From contig JBJXFT010000452.1 in NCBI GenBank assembly GCA_046155725.1, positions 1-11,865 on the forward strand: a stretch of DNA of 11,865 bases. The letters are read 5' to 3'. A program made the position numbers and the translations under genes. The DNA is from M3007 sp046155725. GTDB lineage: Bacteria > Bacteroidota > Bacteroidia > Chitinophagales > Saprospiraceae. This document shows, one piece after another, positions 6,090 through 11,865 of this stretch (positions are counted from its first letter, which is position 1; every line of letters begins with the position of its first letter). Under the pieces are notes generated by a model that saw only the letters and a list, made by a program, of their open reading frames with translations, was not told the origin of the DNA and searched no databases.

Positions 6090-6794
6090 ATGGACACTGT
6101 TGGCGAAGTTGAATCCTTTTTTAAATCTGCTTTCTCGGTTGACAACGTGATTTTTGGCTTTGATGGCGGCGACCTGAAAGTGCTGCTCATCCAGCGCGGC
6201 CAGACTCCGTTCAAAGACAAATGGGCGTTGCCCGGCGATTTGGTGTATCCCAACGAGGACCTCGACACCGCCGCCGAGCGTGTGCTCGAACAACTCACCG
6301 GGCTGCGCGGGGTGTACCTCGAGCAGGTCAAGACTTTTGGCGCCGTGAACCGCCACCCCTTGGGCCGGGTCATTACGGTGGCGTACATTTCGCTTATCAA
6401 GATCAGCAACTACACCGTCACGGCCGCTTCGTTTGCCCAATCGGCGCAATGGCACAGCGTGAGCAAGGTGGGCGAACTGGCTTTTGACCACAACGAAATC
6501 CTGGAAAGTTGCCTCCGGCGGCTCAAGCGCAAAGTGCGCACGGCCCCCATCGGCTTCGAGTTGCTCCCGCCAAAATTCACGCTCACCGAACTTCAACTGC
6601 TGTACGACTCCGTGCTGCGCCTGCCCAAGAACCTCGACAAGCGCAACTTCCGCAAGAAAATCCTTTCCATGAACCTCCTCGTAGAATGCCCCGAAATGCA
6701 AGAGGGCGTGGCGCACCGCCCCGCAAAACTCTACAAGTTCGACCGCGAAAAGTATGGGCAGTTCGTCAACGAGGGTTTCGTTTTTGACATTTGA
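6090..6794 (+). CDS. NUDIX-fold transcriptional regulator (NrtR/AraR-like)
   Basis: This is a 234-residue protein from ATG 6090; the in-frame ATG at 6045 would precede the predicted transcription start. Residues about 15-140 form a NUDIX fold (VDNVIFGFDGGDLKVLLIQR, then KWALPGDLV). The NUDIX box at 49-72 has lost its chemistry: the REUxEExGU part reads RVLEQLTGL, so the metal-binding glutamates are Val65, Gln68 and Leu69. Residues about 150-234 form the C-terminal winged helix typical of this family (FTLTELQLLYDSVL, then LDKRNFRKKILSM). In such regulators (NrtR for NAD metabolism, AraR for arabinose in Bacteroides) the dead NUDIX domain senses ADP-ribose or a sugar and the wing binds DNA. The ligand here is unknown. 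The methylmalonyl-CoA epimerase gene follows after 2 bp, so the two are surely co-transcribed; whether the regulator acts on this operon cannot be told. Confidence 0.85.
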   Translation: MDTVGEVESFFKSAFSVDNVIFGFDGGDLKVLLIQRGQTPFKDKWALPGDLVYPNEDLDTAAERVLEQLTGLRGVYLEQVKTFGAVNRHPLGRVITVAYISLIKISNYTVTAASFAQSAQWHSVSKVGELAFDHNEILESCLRRLKRKVRTAPIGFELLPPKFTLTELQLLYDSVLRLPKNLDKRNFRKKILSMNLLVECPEMQEGVAHRPAKLYKFDREKYGQFVNEGFVFDI

Positions 6795-6796
6795 AC

Positions 6797-7195
6797 ATGA
6801 TCAGAATAGACCACATCGGCATCGCTGTGCGCGACTTGGGCGCGAGCAACGAACTTTTCCGCCAACTCCTCGGCGAAGCGCACTACAAGGTGGAGGCGGT
6901 GGAAAGCGAGCGCGTAGCCACGTCGTTTTTCCACATCGGGGAGAGCAAGATCGAACTGTTGGAAGCCAGCGACCCGGAAAGCCCCATCGCCAAATTCATC
7001 GAAAGGCGCGGCGAGGGCATTCACCACATCGCTTTCGAGGTGGACGACATCCGCGCAGAAATAGCGCGCCTCGAAGCCGAAGGTTTTGTGCCGATCAACC
7101 GCGAGCCTAAGCGCGGGGCGGACAACAAACTCGTGGCGTTCCTCCACCCAAAATCCTCTGGCGGCGTGCTCGTGGAATTATGCCAGAGTTTGTGA
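6797..7195 (+). CDS. mce: Methylmalonyl-CoA epimerase
   Basis: This is a 132-residue vicinal-oxygen-chelate protein. It interconverts (2S)- and (2R)-methylmalonyl-CoA between propionyl-CoA carboxylase and methylmalonyl-CoA mutase, in the cytoplasm, and can run in either direction (propionate formation or use). Visible family features: IDHIGIAVRDL at 4-14 with metal-ligand His6, FFHIGESKIELLEA at 44-57, GIHHIAFEVDDI at 74-85 with the second His ligand, and VLVELCQ at 124-130 with Glu127 as the last ligand. ATG 6797 fits the family N-terminus; an in-frame TTG at 6791 overlaps the previous stop and is less likely. It is the second gene of the NUDIX-regulator operon. The last codons AGT TTG TGA belong to a repeat shared with the end of the convergent SDR gene. 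Confidence 0.92.
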   Translation: MIRIDHIGIAVRDLGASNELFRQLLGEAHYKVEAVESERVATSFFHIGESKIELLEASDPESPIAKFIERRGEGIHHIAFEVDDIRAEIARLEAEGFVPINREPKRGADNKLVAFLHPKSSGGVLVELCQSL

Positions 7196-7405
7196 GAGAG
7201 CGTGAGAGGGGTGAGAGACGTGAGAAGGTGATGGGGGAGCGCTCTCACGTCTCTCACCCTCTCACGCTATCCATTACCCACAGAATACTTTTCAGGCTTT
7301 AACCCCCAATTCCCGAAGGGAATTGGGCTTCAAAAGCAGATCAGAATTCTGTGGGTAATGGATAGCCTTCTCACTCTCTCACCCCTCTCACCCCTCTCAC
7401 AAACT
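7187..7405. repeat. Nested inverted-repeat block between mce and the SDR gene
   Basis: Working inward: outer arms AGTTTGTGAGAG at 7187-7198 (+) and 7394-7405 (-), each supplying the last two codons and the TGA of its gene; GTGAGAG-type short repeats at 7192-7225 and, inverted, at 7243-7265 and 7368-7400; a hairpin with arms 7199-7225 and 7243-7268 (one-base bulge, 17-base loop); a perfect 21-bp inverted repeat 7266-7286/7346-7366; and an innermost perfect 10-bp hairpin cccaattccc-gaa-gggaattggg at 7305-7327. No protein-coding capacity is evident. It may act as a bidirectional terminator for the convergent genes, although no T-run follows the stems. Confidence 0.88.
7266..7366. mobile_element. 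Possible 101-bp MITE-like unit with 21-bp perfect terminal inverted repeats
   Basis: The arms GCTATCCATTACCCACAGAA(T) at 7266-7286 and their exact complement at 7346-7366 enclose a 59-bp core with a central perfect hairpin. The size and design are those of a miniature inverted-repeat element, but no target-site duplication of unique sequence can be seen because the flanks are themselves GTGAGAG repeats. The unit could equally be a structured RNA or a terminator. Confidence 0.4.
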
Positions 7406-8182
7406 TCGCGTCCGCCCACCGTCCACCGGCAGATTGATCCCGTTGATATACGAAGCCGCCGGGCTAGCGAGGAACGCCACCGCTGCGGCCACTTCGGCTG
7501 GCTCGGCAAAACGGCGCATCGGCACTTGGCTTTTGAACTGGCTTTCCACCGATTCCCGGGTCGCCCCGCTCGCCGCAGCGCGTTTTTCGATGATCTCTTC
7601 CAGCCTTCCCGTGCGGGTGTAGCCGGGCAGCACATTGTTCACCGTGATGCCGAATTGGCCGACTTCGTTGGCCCAAGTCTTGGCCCAAGCCGCCACGGCC
7701 CAGCGCGTGGTGTTCGACACGCCCAGCCCGTCCAAAGGTTCTTTCACCGAGGTGCTGATGATGTTGACGATGCGCCCGTAGCCTTCGGTTTTCATTCCGG
7801 GCAGTACGGCTTGCGCCAAAAGTTGATTGCAGATCAGATGGTTGTGGTAGGTCATCAAGAACGCTTCGCCCCGCGCTTCGGTGATGGGGCCGCCCGCCGG
7901 GCCGCCCGTGTTGTTCACCAAAATGTGCATGGGTTGGCGTTCGAGCAAGGCGGTCACTTCGGCCAAAAGCCCTTGGCTGTCGGAGAAATCAACCACGAGA
8001 TAGCCGTGCCGTTGGCCTTGCGAAGTGTCGAGCGAGGCAAGCGTTTCCTGCAAGGCCGATTCTGTGCGCGCCATCAAAGTGACCTGGGCGCCCAGCGCGG
8101 CGAGCGCGACTGCTACGGCGCGACCGATGCCTGCGCTTGCGCCGCCCACAAGGGCGTTTTTGCCAAGGAGAGATAGGTTCAT
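7397..8182 (-). CDS. SDR family oxidoreductase with altered catalytic tetrad
   Basis: This is a 261-residue Rossmann-fold protein of classical SDR length. ATG 8182 (MNLSLLGKNALVGGASAGIG) gives the normal family N-terminus. The cofactor loop reads GGASAGIG (13-20), slightly off the TGxxxGIG consensus; NNTGG is at 90-94; the PG motif is in VLPGYTRT at 185-192; the C-terminal GxxxxVDGG is at 248-256. The catalytic Ser lies in IISTS (141-145), but where YxxxK is expected the sequence is SNTTR (156-160), so Tyr is Ser and Lys is Arg. This fits the 3-oxoacyl-ACP-reductase-like SDR subgroup known to lack the perfect tetrad; its substrate is not known. It may still bind NAD(P) and do unusual chemistry, or be regulatory. 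It follows the hypothetical gene by 28 bp on the same strand. Its last codons and stop come from the 7187-7405 repeat. Confidence 0.88.
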   Translation of the reverse strand: MNLSLLGKNALVGGASAGIGRAVAVALAALGAQVTLMARTESALQETLASLDTSQGQRHGYLVVDFSDSQGLLAEVTALLERQPMHILVNNTGGPAGGPITEARGEAFLMTYHNHLICNQLLAQAVLPGMKTEGYGRIVNIISTSVKEPLDGLGVSNTTRWAVAAWAKTWANEVGQFGITVNNVLPGYTRTGRLEEIIEKRAAASGATRESVESQFKSQVPMRRFAEPAEVAAAVAFLASPAASYINGINLPVDGGRTRSL

Positions 8183-8210
8183 GTATTGAAAACGGGTGTG
8201 CTTTTGCTGC

Positions 8211-8795
8211 TTATTTCCGCGCCATGTCTGGCGGCGTGGGCGGTGGGTTGCGCAGCGCAAACCGCTGCATGATGCTGGTGAGGTGCTCCGTCAGCGAATC
8301 GCCTTCTTTTACCGGGATGTCTTCCAGGGATTCAGAAAAATCGTTGATCGCGTCGTTGAGGAAATCCATCACTTGGGTGAGGTATTTCGTGTCGCCCGTT
8401 TCGTAGTACAAGCCGTCGTCCTCGACTTTCCAATCTTCAAAATATTTTTCGCCGAGGAAGCGAAGGAGTTTGCATGTCACGATATGCGTCTCTACTCCGG
8501 CAAACTGGGTTTTGGTGTAGTTCCAATGATAGCCGTCCTCGTCGAGGAATTCTACTGGGCGGTCAATGGAAAAAAAGTCGTGCAGCATGCCCTCTTTGTT
8601 GAAGGTCATCCAAACGCCTTCGCTGTCTGGGTGGATTTTGAACGTGATGCCGTAGAGCGGCTTGCCGTCCATGCCGTCGTCCCAGGTTTCGTAATCCCAA
8701 TTGGCCGACTTGCAGAGGTCTTTCACCTCGTTGGTCAGGGTCTGGATGTCTTGTTTGCGGCGCAGCCGCCCTCTGTAGCTTATGGTGATTCCCAT
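8211..8795 (-). CDS. Conserved hypothetical protein, soluble
   Basis: This is a 194-residue protein I cannot assign to a named family. ATG 8795 (MGITISYRGRL) was chosen because the longer frame to 9023 runs through a promoter and a terminator hairpin. The opening MGITISYRG resembles a conserved but unnamed group of bacterial proteins I recall with MGIxIxYxGxL starts. Residues 12-30 look like a helix. Residues 45-95 are strand-rich with several aromatic residues (GVWMTF, GYHWNY), and 140-180 is helical and acidic. The C-terminus is Pro-rich (NPPPTPP). There is no signal peptide or membrane segment, so a cytoplasmic location is likely. It lies upstream of the SDR gene (28-bp gap) and is probably in the same transcript. 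Confidence 0.7.
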   Translation of the reverse strand: MGITISYRGRLRRKQDIQTLTNEVKDLCKSANWDYETWDDGMDGKPLYGITFKIHPDSEGVWMTFNKEGMLHDFFSIDRPVEFLDEDGYHWNYTKTQFAGVETHIVTCKLLRFLGEKYFEDWKVEDDGLYYETGDTKYLTQVMDFLNDAINDFSESLEDIPVKEGDSLTEHLTSIMQRFALRNPPPTPPDMARK

Positions 8796-8842
8796 TGTGC
8801 AGGATGTTTTAGGTCGGGTTTCTGAACTTGACCGAAGAGGGG

Positions 8843-8850
8843 CGAAAGTA
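8843..8850 (-). promoter_or_regulatory. Candidate -7 element of the hypothetical-SDR operon
   Basis: TACTTTCG on the minus strand differs from TAnnTTTG at one position. It lies 47 bp upstream of ATG 8795. No convincing -33 TTTG is present in the GC-rich sequence upstream. Confidence 0.35.
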
Positions 8851-8970
8851 CGGCGGGGCGGGAAAATTTGCCATGCCGCTTTTTTCAGCGACCCTGCAAA
8901 AGAAAAAGGCGGAGGCGTCCTCAAGGTCATAAAGTCCGAGTAAAAATCATCGAAGCACTTTTCCTGCCAG

Positions 8971-9006
8971 CCACGGTCCCGAACGTTCGGAGCCGTGGTT
9001 TTTTTT
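8971..9006 (+). terminator. Intrinsic terminator in the paaD leader or at the end of a small RNA
   Basis: Arms ccacggtcccgaac (8971-8984) and gttcggagccgtgg (8985-8998) pair at 12 of 14 positions. The core CCGAACGTTCGG is a perfect palindrome, so the real loop is a few bases within it. Eight T residues follow (8999-9006), which makes the element directional for the plus strand. No plus-strand gene lies upstream for more than 1.7 kb; the nearest plus-strand gene is paaD, starting 80 bp downstream. It therefore ends either an unannotated small transcript or the paaD leader. Confidence 0.75.
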
Positions 9007-9086
9007 GTTGCAGAAATCAGCAACCGCCTGACCTTGGCGGTGTTTCAAATCAACAAATCCCGAGCGCCTCGAATCCGCCACAAAAA

Positions 9087-9587
9087 ATGCCCACCCAACA
9101 CGAACTCCTCCACAAAGCCCACCACCTCCTCTCCTCGGTGACAGACCCGGAAATCCCCGTGCTCACGGTGGACGACCTCGGCATCGTCCGCGAGGTGCGC
9201 ATGGCCGACGATGAGGCCTTGGAGGTCGTCATCACGCCCACCTACAGCGGCTGCCCGGCCATGGGCGTGATAGAAATCAACATTCGCGCAGCCTTGCAAG
9301 AAGGTGGTTTTGAAAATGTGCGGGTAGTCACGGTGCTTTCCCCTGCTTGGACGACGGACTGGCTCACGGAGGATGGGAAGCGAAAACTCCGGGCATACGG
9401 CATCGCGCCGCCCGCCGAAATCAGCCTCGACAAAAAGGCTCTGTTCGGCGAACGCCGCGCCTTGGTTTGCCCGCACTGCGGCTCTTCGGATACGGAGATG
9501 ATTTCGCAGTTTGGCTCCACGGCTTGCAAGTCGCTGTTCCGCTGCCACGAGTGTTTGGAGCCGTTTGATTATTTTAAGTGCCATTAG
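9087..9587 (+). CDS. paaD: Phenylacetyl-CoA epoxidase accessory protein PaaD
   Basis: This is a 166-residue protein. The N-terminal DUF59/MIP18 domain (about 6-80) has DPEIPVLTVDDLGIV at 20-34 and TPTYSGCPAM at 50-59 with the conserved Cys56. The middle has LSPAWTTDWLTEDGKRKL at 84-101. The C-terminal Zn-ribbon-like part carries CPHC (128-131), Cys147 and CHEC (153-156). This domain pair and WTTDW distinguish PaaD from the shorter SufT/MIP18 proteins. PaaD is needed for the PaaABCE monooxygenase that epoxidises phenylacetyl-CoA, probably in maturation of its metal centre. ATG 9087 matches the family start; the frame is open further upstream but crosses the terminator. The paaABCE genes are not adjacent: the upstream gene is divergent and the downstream gene convergent, with its stop overlapping the paaD stop by 3 bp (9584-9587). 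Confidence 0.88.
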   Translation: MPTQHELLHKAHHLLSSVTDPEIPVLTVDDLGIVREVRMADDEALEVVITPTYSGCPAMGVIEINIRAALQEGGFENVRVVTVLSPAWTTDWLTEDGKRKLRAYGIAPPAEISLDKKALFGERRALVCPHCGSSDTEMISQFGSTACKSLFRCHECLEPFDYFKCH

Positions 9588-10366
9588 AATGCCCAGCCCA
9601 CAAACAACGCCCCTTGCCCATAAAAACTGTCCAGCAAACCTGGCGGTTTGGGCACTGTGTAAGGAGCATCGCCGTAGTTGACACCGATGGTTGCCCTGGC
9701 TTCAAGGAACAGGCCGAATTTTGCCTGCCAAGCCAACCCAAAAGCATTGGTGAACCCAACGGCCCACTGCTTGCGCTCCTGTATCGTGCGGGTTTGGGTG
9801 ACATAATTGGTCTGTTCCACAAATTGTTCTTCGTTTGGAAGAGACCCAACTTGCCAACTCTGATAATCTTTTTCCTGCGCAAAAACGTCCTTGGAAACCT
9901 CGAAATAACGATGCCTTGCGAGCGATACGCCAGGAATCAAGAGGAAGCGAAGCCCATTTGGTTTGGGCTGGTACGATCTGACGTAGCCTGCGCGACCAAC
10001 CAAAGTTGAGAGGGGAAAAATTTGCGCTGAAATGACAGGCAGTGGCCGCCCCGGCCCGAGGTATTGCCAGCCGGAATCGTTGAAATGGATATTAGAGGAT
10101 GCCTTAACCGAATAGCTTCGCCTCTCTGCGTATCCAACACCCCATTCGCCCCGGAAAACACCCGCTGGCAGGTCATTGTGCTTCCGAAAGCCCAGCTGCA
10201 ACTCCACACCTCCTTTTTTTGAAAAACGCCATTCTACCCCGGCTAAAAGGTTTTTTTTCAATGCCTCGGTTAGGTCGGCCTTAATGGCAAACTGGTTTTG
10301 AGCAATCAAGCCCTGTCCCATCGCAACCCCGACGAGGGCTGTCAAGATGAACACCTGATTTTTCAT
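9584..10366 (-). CDS. Exported protein, probable outer-membrane beta-barrel
   Basis: This is a 260-residue protein. An N-terminal signal peptide is clear (MKNQVFILTALVGVAMGQGL), with likely cleavage after Ala22 (LIA-QN). The mature part alternates short strands and turns, and its last residue is Phe in LFVGWAF, as in many outer-membrane barrels. I do not recognise a named family; it resembles the general DUF3575/OMP_b-brl type only in character. Its ATG overlaps the TGA of the peroxidase gene as ATGA (10363-10366), so the two are translationally coupled and may act together in the envelope. The stop codon overlaps the end of paaD on the other strand. Confidence 0.7.
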   Translation of the reverse strand: MKNQVFILTALVGVAMGQGLIAQNQFAIKADLTEALKKNLLAGVEWRFSKKGGVELQLGFRKHNDLPAGVFRGEWGVGYAERRSYSVKASSNIHFNDSGWQYLGPGRPLPVISAQIFPLSTLVGRAGYVRSYQPKPNGLRFLLIPGVSLARHRYFEVSKDVFAQEKDYQSWQVGSLPNEEQFVEQTNYVTQTRTIQERKQWAVGFTNAFGLAWQAKFGLFLEARATIGVNYGDAPYTVPKPPGLLDSFYGQGALFVGWAF

Positions 10367-11574
10367 TGCTTGAACGGATTTGAAAAGCGTTCGTCGGTAG
10401 CGATATCCTTGTCGGTCAGTGTGTGCAGAAAGGCAAGCAAGTCTTGCTTTTGCTGAGCCGTCAGGTGCAGGTTGCGTTCGCCGTTGTGCAGCATTTTTGG
10501 GTGGAGGTTTGGATGTGGCTTCACTTTTTCGCTGTAAAAATCAACCACTTCTTGAAGTGTTTTGAAACGACCGTCGTGCATATATGGCGCGCTGAGAGCG
10601 ATGTTGCGCAATGAGGGTGATTTGAATACGCCATTGTCGGCAACGTTGCCCGTTATCTTTCCACGCCCTTGGTCTGTATAATTCACATCCAAGCCGTTGC
10701 AAGCCTCAAAAACTTCTTGGAACGAGCGGATTGGCGAGTGGCATTTGGAGCAGTTTACTACAAAAATGTCGCGGCCATGATTCTCATTGAGGTTGTAACC
10801 GGGTAGGCCAAATGGTAAAAACGTAGTATCGCCGTAATACGCCAGATTAATAATGGTGTCCACCCCAGCAAAGTTGATATTGCCATTTACCTCCTCCAAA
10901 GCCTTATCAATCTTTGAGTCGTGCGCCCCAATCGCTCCCACAAACTCGGAGAGACACTCAAATACCTGCTCCTCCCGCACATCGAAGTTGCCATAGACCT
11001 TTTGCCAGAGGTAAGGGTAGTAACTCTGCTCCGAGATGCGGGCAGCCACGCCTTCCATCGTCATGCCCATTTCGTGGTCGTTGAGGAATGCCAATTTTGA
11101 TTGCTCGGCCACGCTCGCCGCACGGCTGTCCCAGAGCAAGAGCGGGCGAAGCCCCGCGATTTCGGAATAGTGCACCGAAAAACTCGCCACGTTGGCAATC
11201 GGCATGGCGTTGCGTGTGCCAGCAAGGCCATAGATGCCCCGGCTAAAAGCCACATCGTCGGAAAATGCCTTTGCCTGTTTGTGGCAAGAAGCGCAGGAGG
11301 TGCTGCGGTCAAGCGAGAGGTTTTTGTCGTAGAACAATACCCGGCCCAAAGTGGCCTTCGCTGCATCAGTAGGTTTTACGGCCATTCCAACCGCATTCAG
11401 GTAGGCGGGCAACCTGCGGCTGTAATCCGCAAACACAGGCGGCAAATCAAGGTAGGCTTCAAACTCGGCGATGTACTCGGGCAGCACGTTTTCTTCGTGC
11501 TTGACCGTGAAGTCGTTTTTGCCGCAAGAGGCTGCTATTGCAACCAAGACAAGGAGGTAGATCGTTTTTTTCAT
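10363..11574 (-). CDS. Di-haem cytochrome c peroxidase (CcpA/MauG family), lipoprotein
   Basis: This is a 403-residue protein from ATG 11574. A lipoprotein signal (MKKTIYLLVLVAIAASC) puts the lipidated Cys at 17, followed by GKND, so the protein is exported and membrane-anchored. Two c-type haem sites are present: CASCH at 94-98 and CSKCH at 275-279. Other family marks are RNAMPIANVA (121-130), LLWDSRAASVAEQ (146-158), NDHEMGM (165-171), and SLRNIALSAPYMHDGRFKTL (321-340), whose Met332 is a likely axial ligand of the electron-transfer haem. The reaction is probably reduction of H2O2 using electrons from periplasmic cytochrome c; MauG-like oxidation of a partner protein is the alternative, and the coupled outer-membrane gene keeps that open. 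A further in-frame ATG at 11625 would bury the signal peptide. AAAAAAAGG lies just before the start as a weak ribosome site. Confidence 0.92.
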   Translation of the reverse strand: MKKTIYLLVLVAIAASCGKNDFTVKHEENVLPEYIAEFEAYLDLPPVFADYSRRLPAYLNAVGMAVKPTDAAKATLGRVLFYDKNLSLDRSTSCASCHKQAKAFSDDVAFSRGIYGLAGTRNAMPIANVASFSVHYSEIAGLRPLLLWDSRAASVAEQSKLAFLNDHEMGMTMEGVAARISEQSYYPYLWQKVYGNFDVREEQVFECLSEFVGAIGAHDSKIDKALEEVNGNINFAGVDTIINLAYYGDTTFLPFGLPGYNLNENHGRDIFVVNCSKCHSPIRSFQEVFEACNGLDVNYTDQGRGKITGNVADNGVFKSPSLRNIALSAPYMHDGRFKTLQEVVDFYSEKVKPHPNLHPKMLHNGERNLHLTAQQKQDLLAFLHTLTDKDIATDERFSNPFKQ

Positions 11575-11780
11575 GACCTTTTTTTGTTTTGGTGAAAAGT
11601 TAAGTTTCTCTGTGTGATGTTTCAATTCATCAAGGTTTCACCAATAAAATCAGACCGAAACGGGCAATGACTGAATGGGCTGTTTGGTTTGGCGAATGCT
11701 TATTTTGATTGTGTGAATCAATTTTTTACAAACAAAAAACCATACTACTGGACATTTTGCCCAAACGTGGTTAGAACACA
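11575..11780. other. Intergenic region upstream of the peroxidase gene
   Basis: No coding frame of note. No TAnnTTTG match was found on the minus strand, so the peroxidase promoter was not located. A small AT-rich stem, ttgatt (11705-11710)/aatcaa (11716-11721), is followed by six T residues and could be a weak plus-strand terminator, but there is no gene before it. Confidence 0.5.
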
Positions 11781-11865
11781 GATGACACAGATGCAAGCAG
11801 CACAGATTTTCGCTGATTTTCAAAAAGTAATCTCTCGAATCTGTGCTGCTTGCATCTGTGTCATC
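11781..11865. repeat. Perfect 28-bp inverted repeat at the window edge
   Basis: The arm 11781-11808 (starting gatgacacagatgcaagc) and its exact reverse complement 11838-11865 enclose a 29-base loop. The second arm ends at the last base of the window, so the pairing may continue beyond. The left arm contains acacagat and cacagatt sub-repeats. The sequence type resembles the ACACAGATG...CATCTGTGT repeats that, from memory, are dispersed in several bacterial genomes. No open frame is inside. Confidence 0.9.

Noticed and set aside
7358..8176. 272-codon plus-strand frame opposite the SDR gene
   Set aside because: It is antisense to a clear SDR with GGASAGIG and NNTGG motifs, and its own product has no recognisable feature.
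8196..8825. 209-codon plus-strand frame opposite the hypothetical gene
   Set aside because: The minus-strand frame has a better start, a nearby promoter box and operon spacing to the SDR gene; this one has none.
8796..9023. N-terminal extension of the hypothetical protein up to 9023
   Set aside because: The extension crosses the terminator hairpin and the -7-like box, and its composition is not coding-like. MGITISYRG at 8795 looks like a genuine start.

Overview
The window looks like chromosomal DNA of a Bacteroidota bacterium, probably of the Saprospiria/Cytophagia type rather than Bacteroides. The grounds are: a TonB C-terminal domain with the PEFPGG signature, an HU-CCDC81/TM/SPOR protein of Bacteroidota architecture, a Bacteroidota-style lipoprotein signal peptide, several promoter elements matching the phylum-specific -7 consensus TAnnTTTG, and almost no Shine-Dalgarno sequences. 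The genus cannot be fixed from this sequence alone.

Layout. 1-377: 3' end of a TonB-C domain gene (+). 399-1500: two minus-strand genes, a small membrane protein with the Coq4 HDxxHx11E motif followed by a small Asp-box (BNR) protein. 1636-1721: an 84-bp array of two alternating heptamers that ends just before the start of tex. 1725-3839: tex, a YqgF/HhH/S1 RNA-binding protein. 3847-4601: an MNT nucleotidyltransferase/HEPN toxin-antitoxin pair (minus). The pair is bracketed by two copies of the last ~50 bp of tex (3792-3839 and 4681-4748); the second copy carries a 20-bp palindromic insertion. 4754-5827: HU-CCDC81/SPOR protein (minus). 6090-7195: a NUDIX-fold/winged-helix regulator with a ruined catalytic NUDIX box, followed 2 bp later by methylmalonyl-CoA epimerase (+). 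7187-7405: a nested inverted-repeat block between convergent genes that supplies the stop codons of both neighbours. 7397-8795: a conserved hypothetical gene and a non-canonical SDR (minus). 8971-9006: a strong terminator-type hairpin in the leader of an orphan paaD (9087-9587, +). 9584-11574: a coupled pair, di-haem cytochrome c peroxidase lipoprotein then a predicted outer-membrane protein (minus). 11781-11865: a perfect 28-bp inverted repeat cut by the window edge.

The genes are mostly housekeeping or small two-gene units, with no single pathway. Propionate/branched-chain metabolism (epimerase) sits with a sugar- or ADP-ribose-type regulator; PaaD points to aerobic phenylacetate catabolism, whose other subunits are not here; the peroxidase and the outer-membrane protein are probably made together.

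The most interesting signal is not a gene family but the repeats. The HEPN-MNT cassette looks like an insertion at the 3' end of tex that left the Tex coding end intact, and three other repeat blocks sit exactly at gene boundaries (before tex, between the epimerase and the SDR, and at the right edge).
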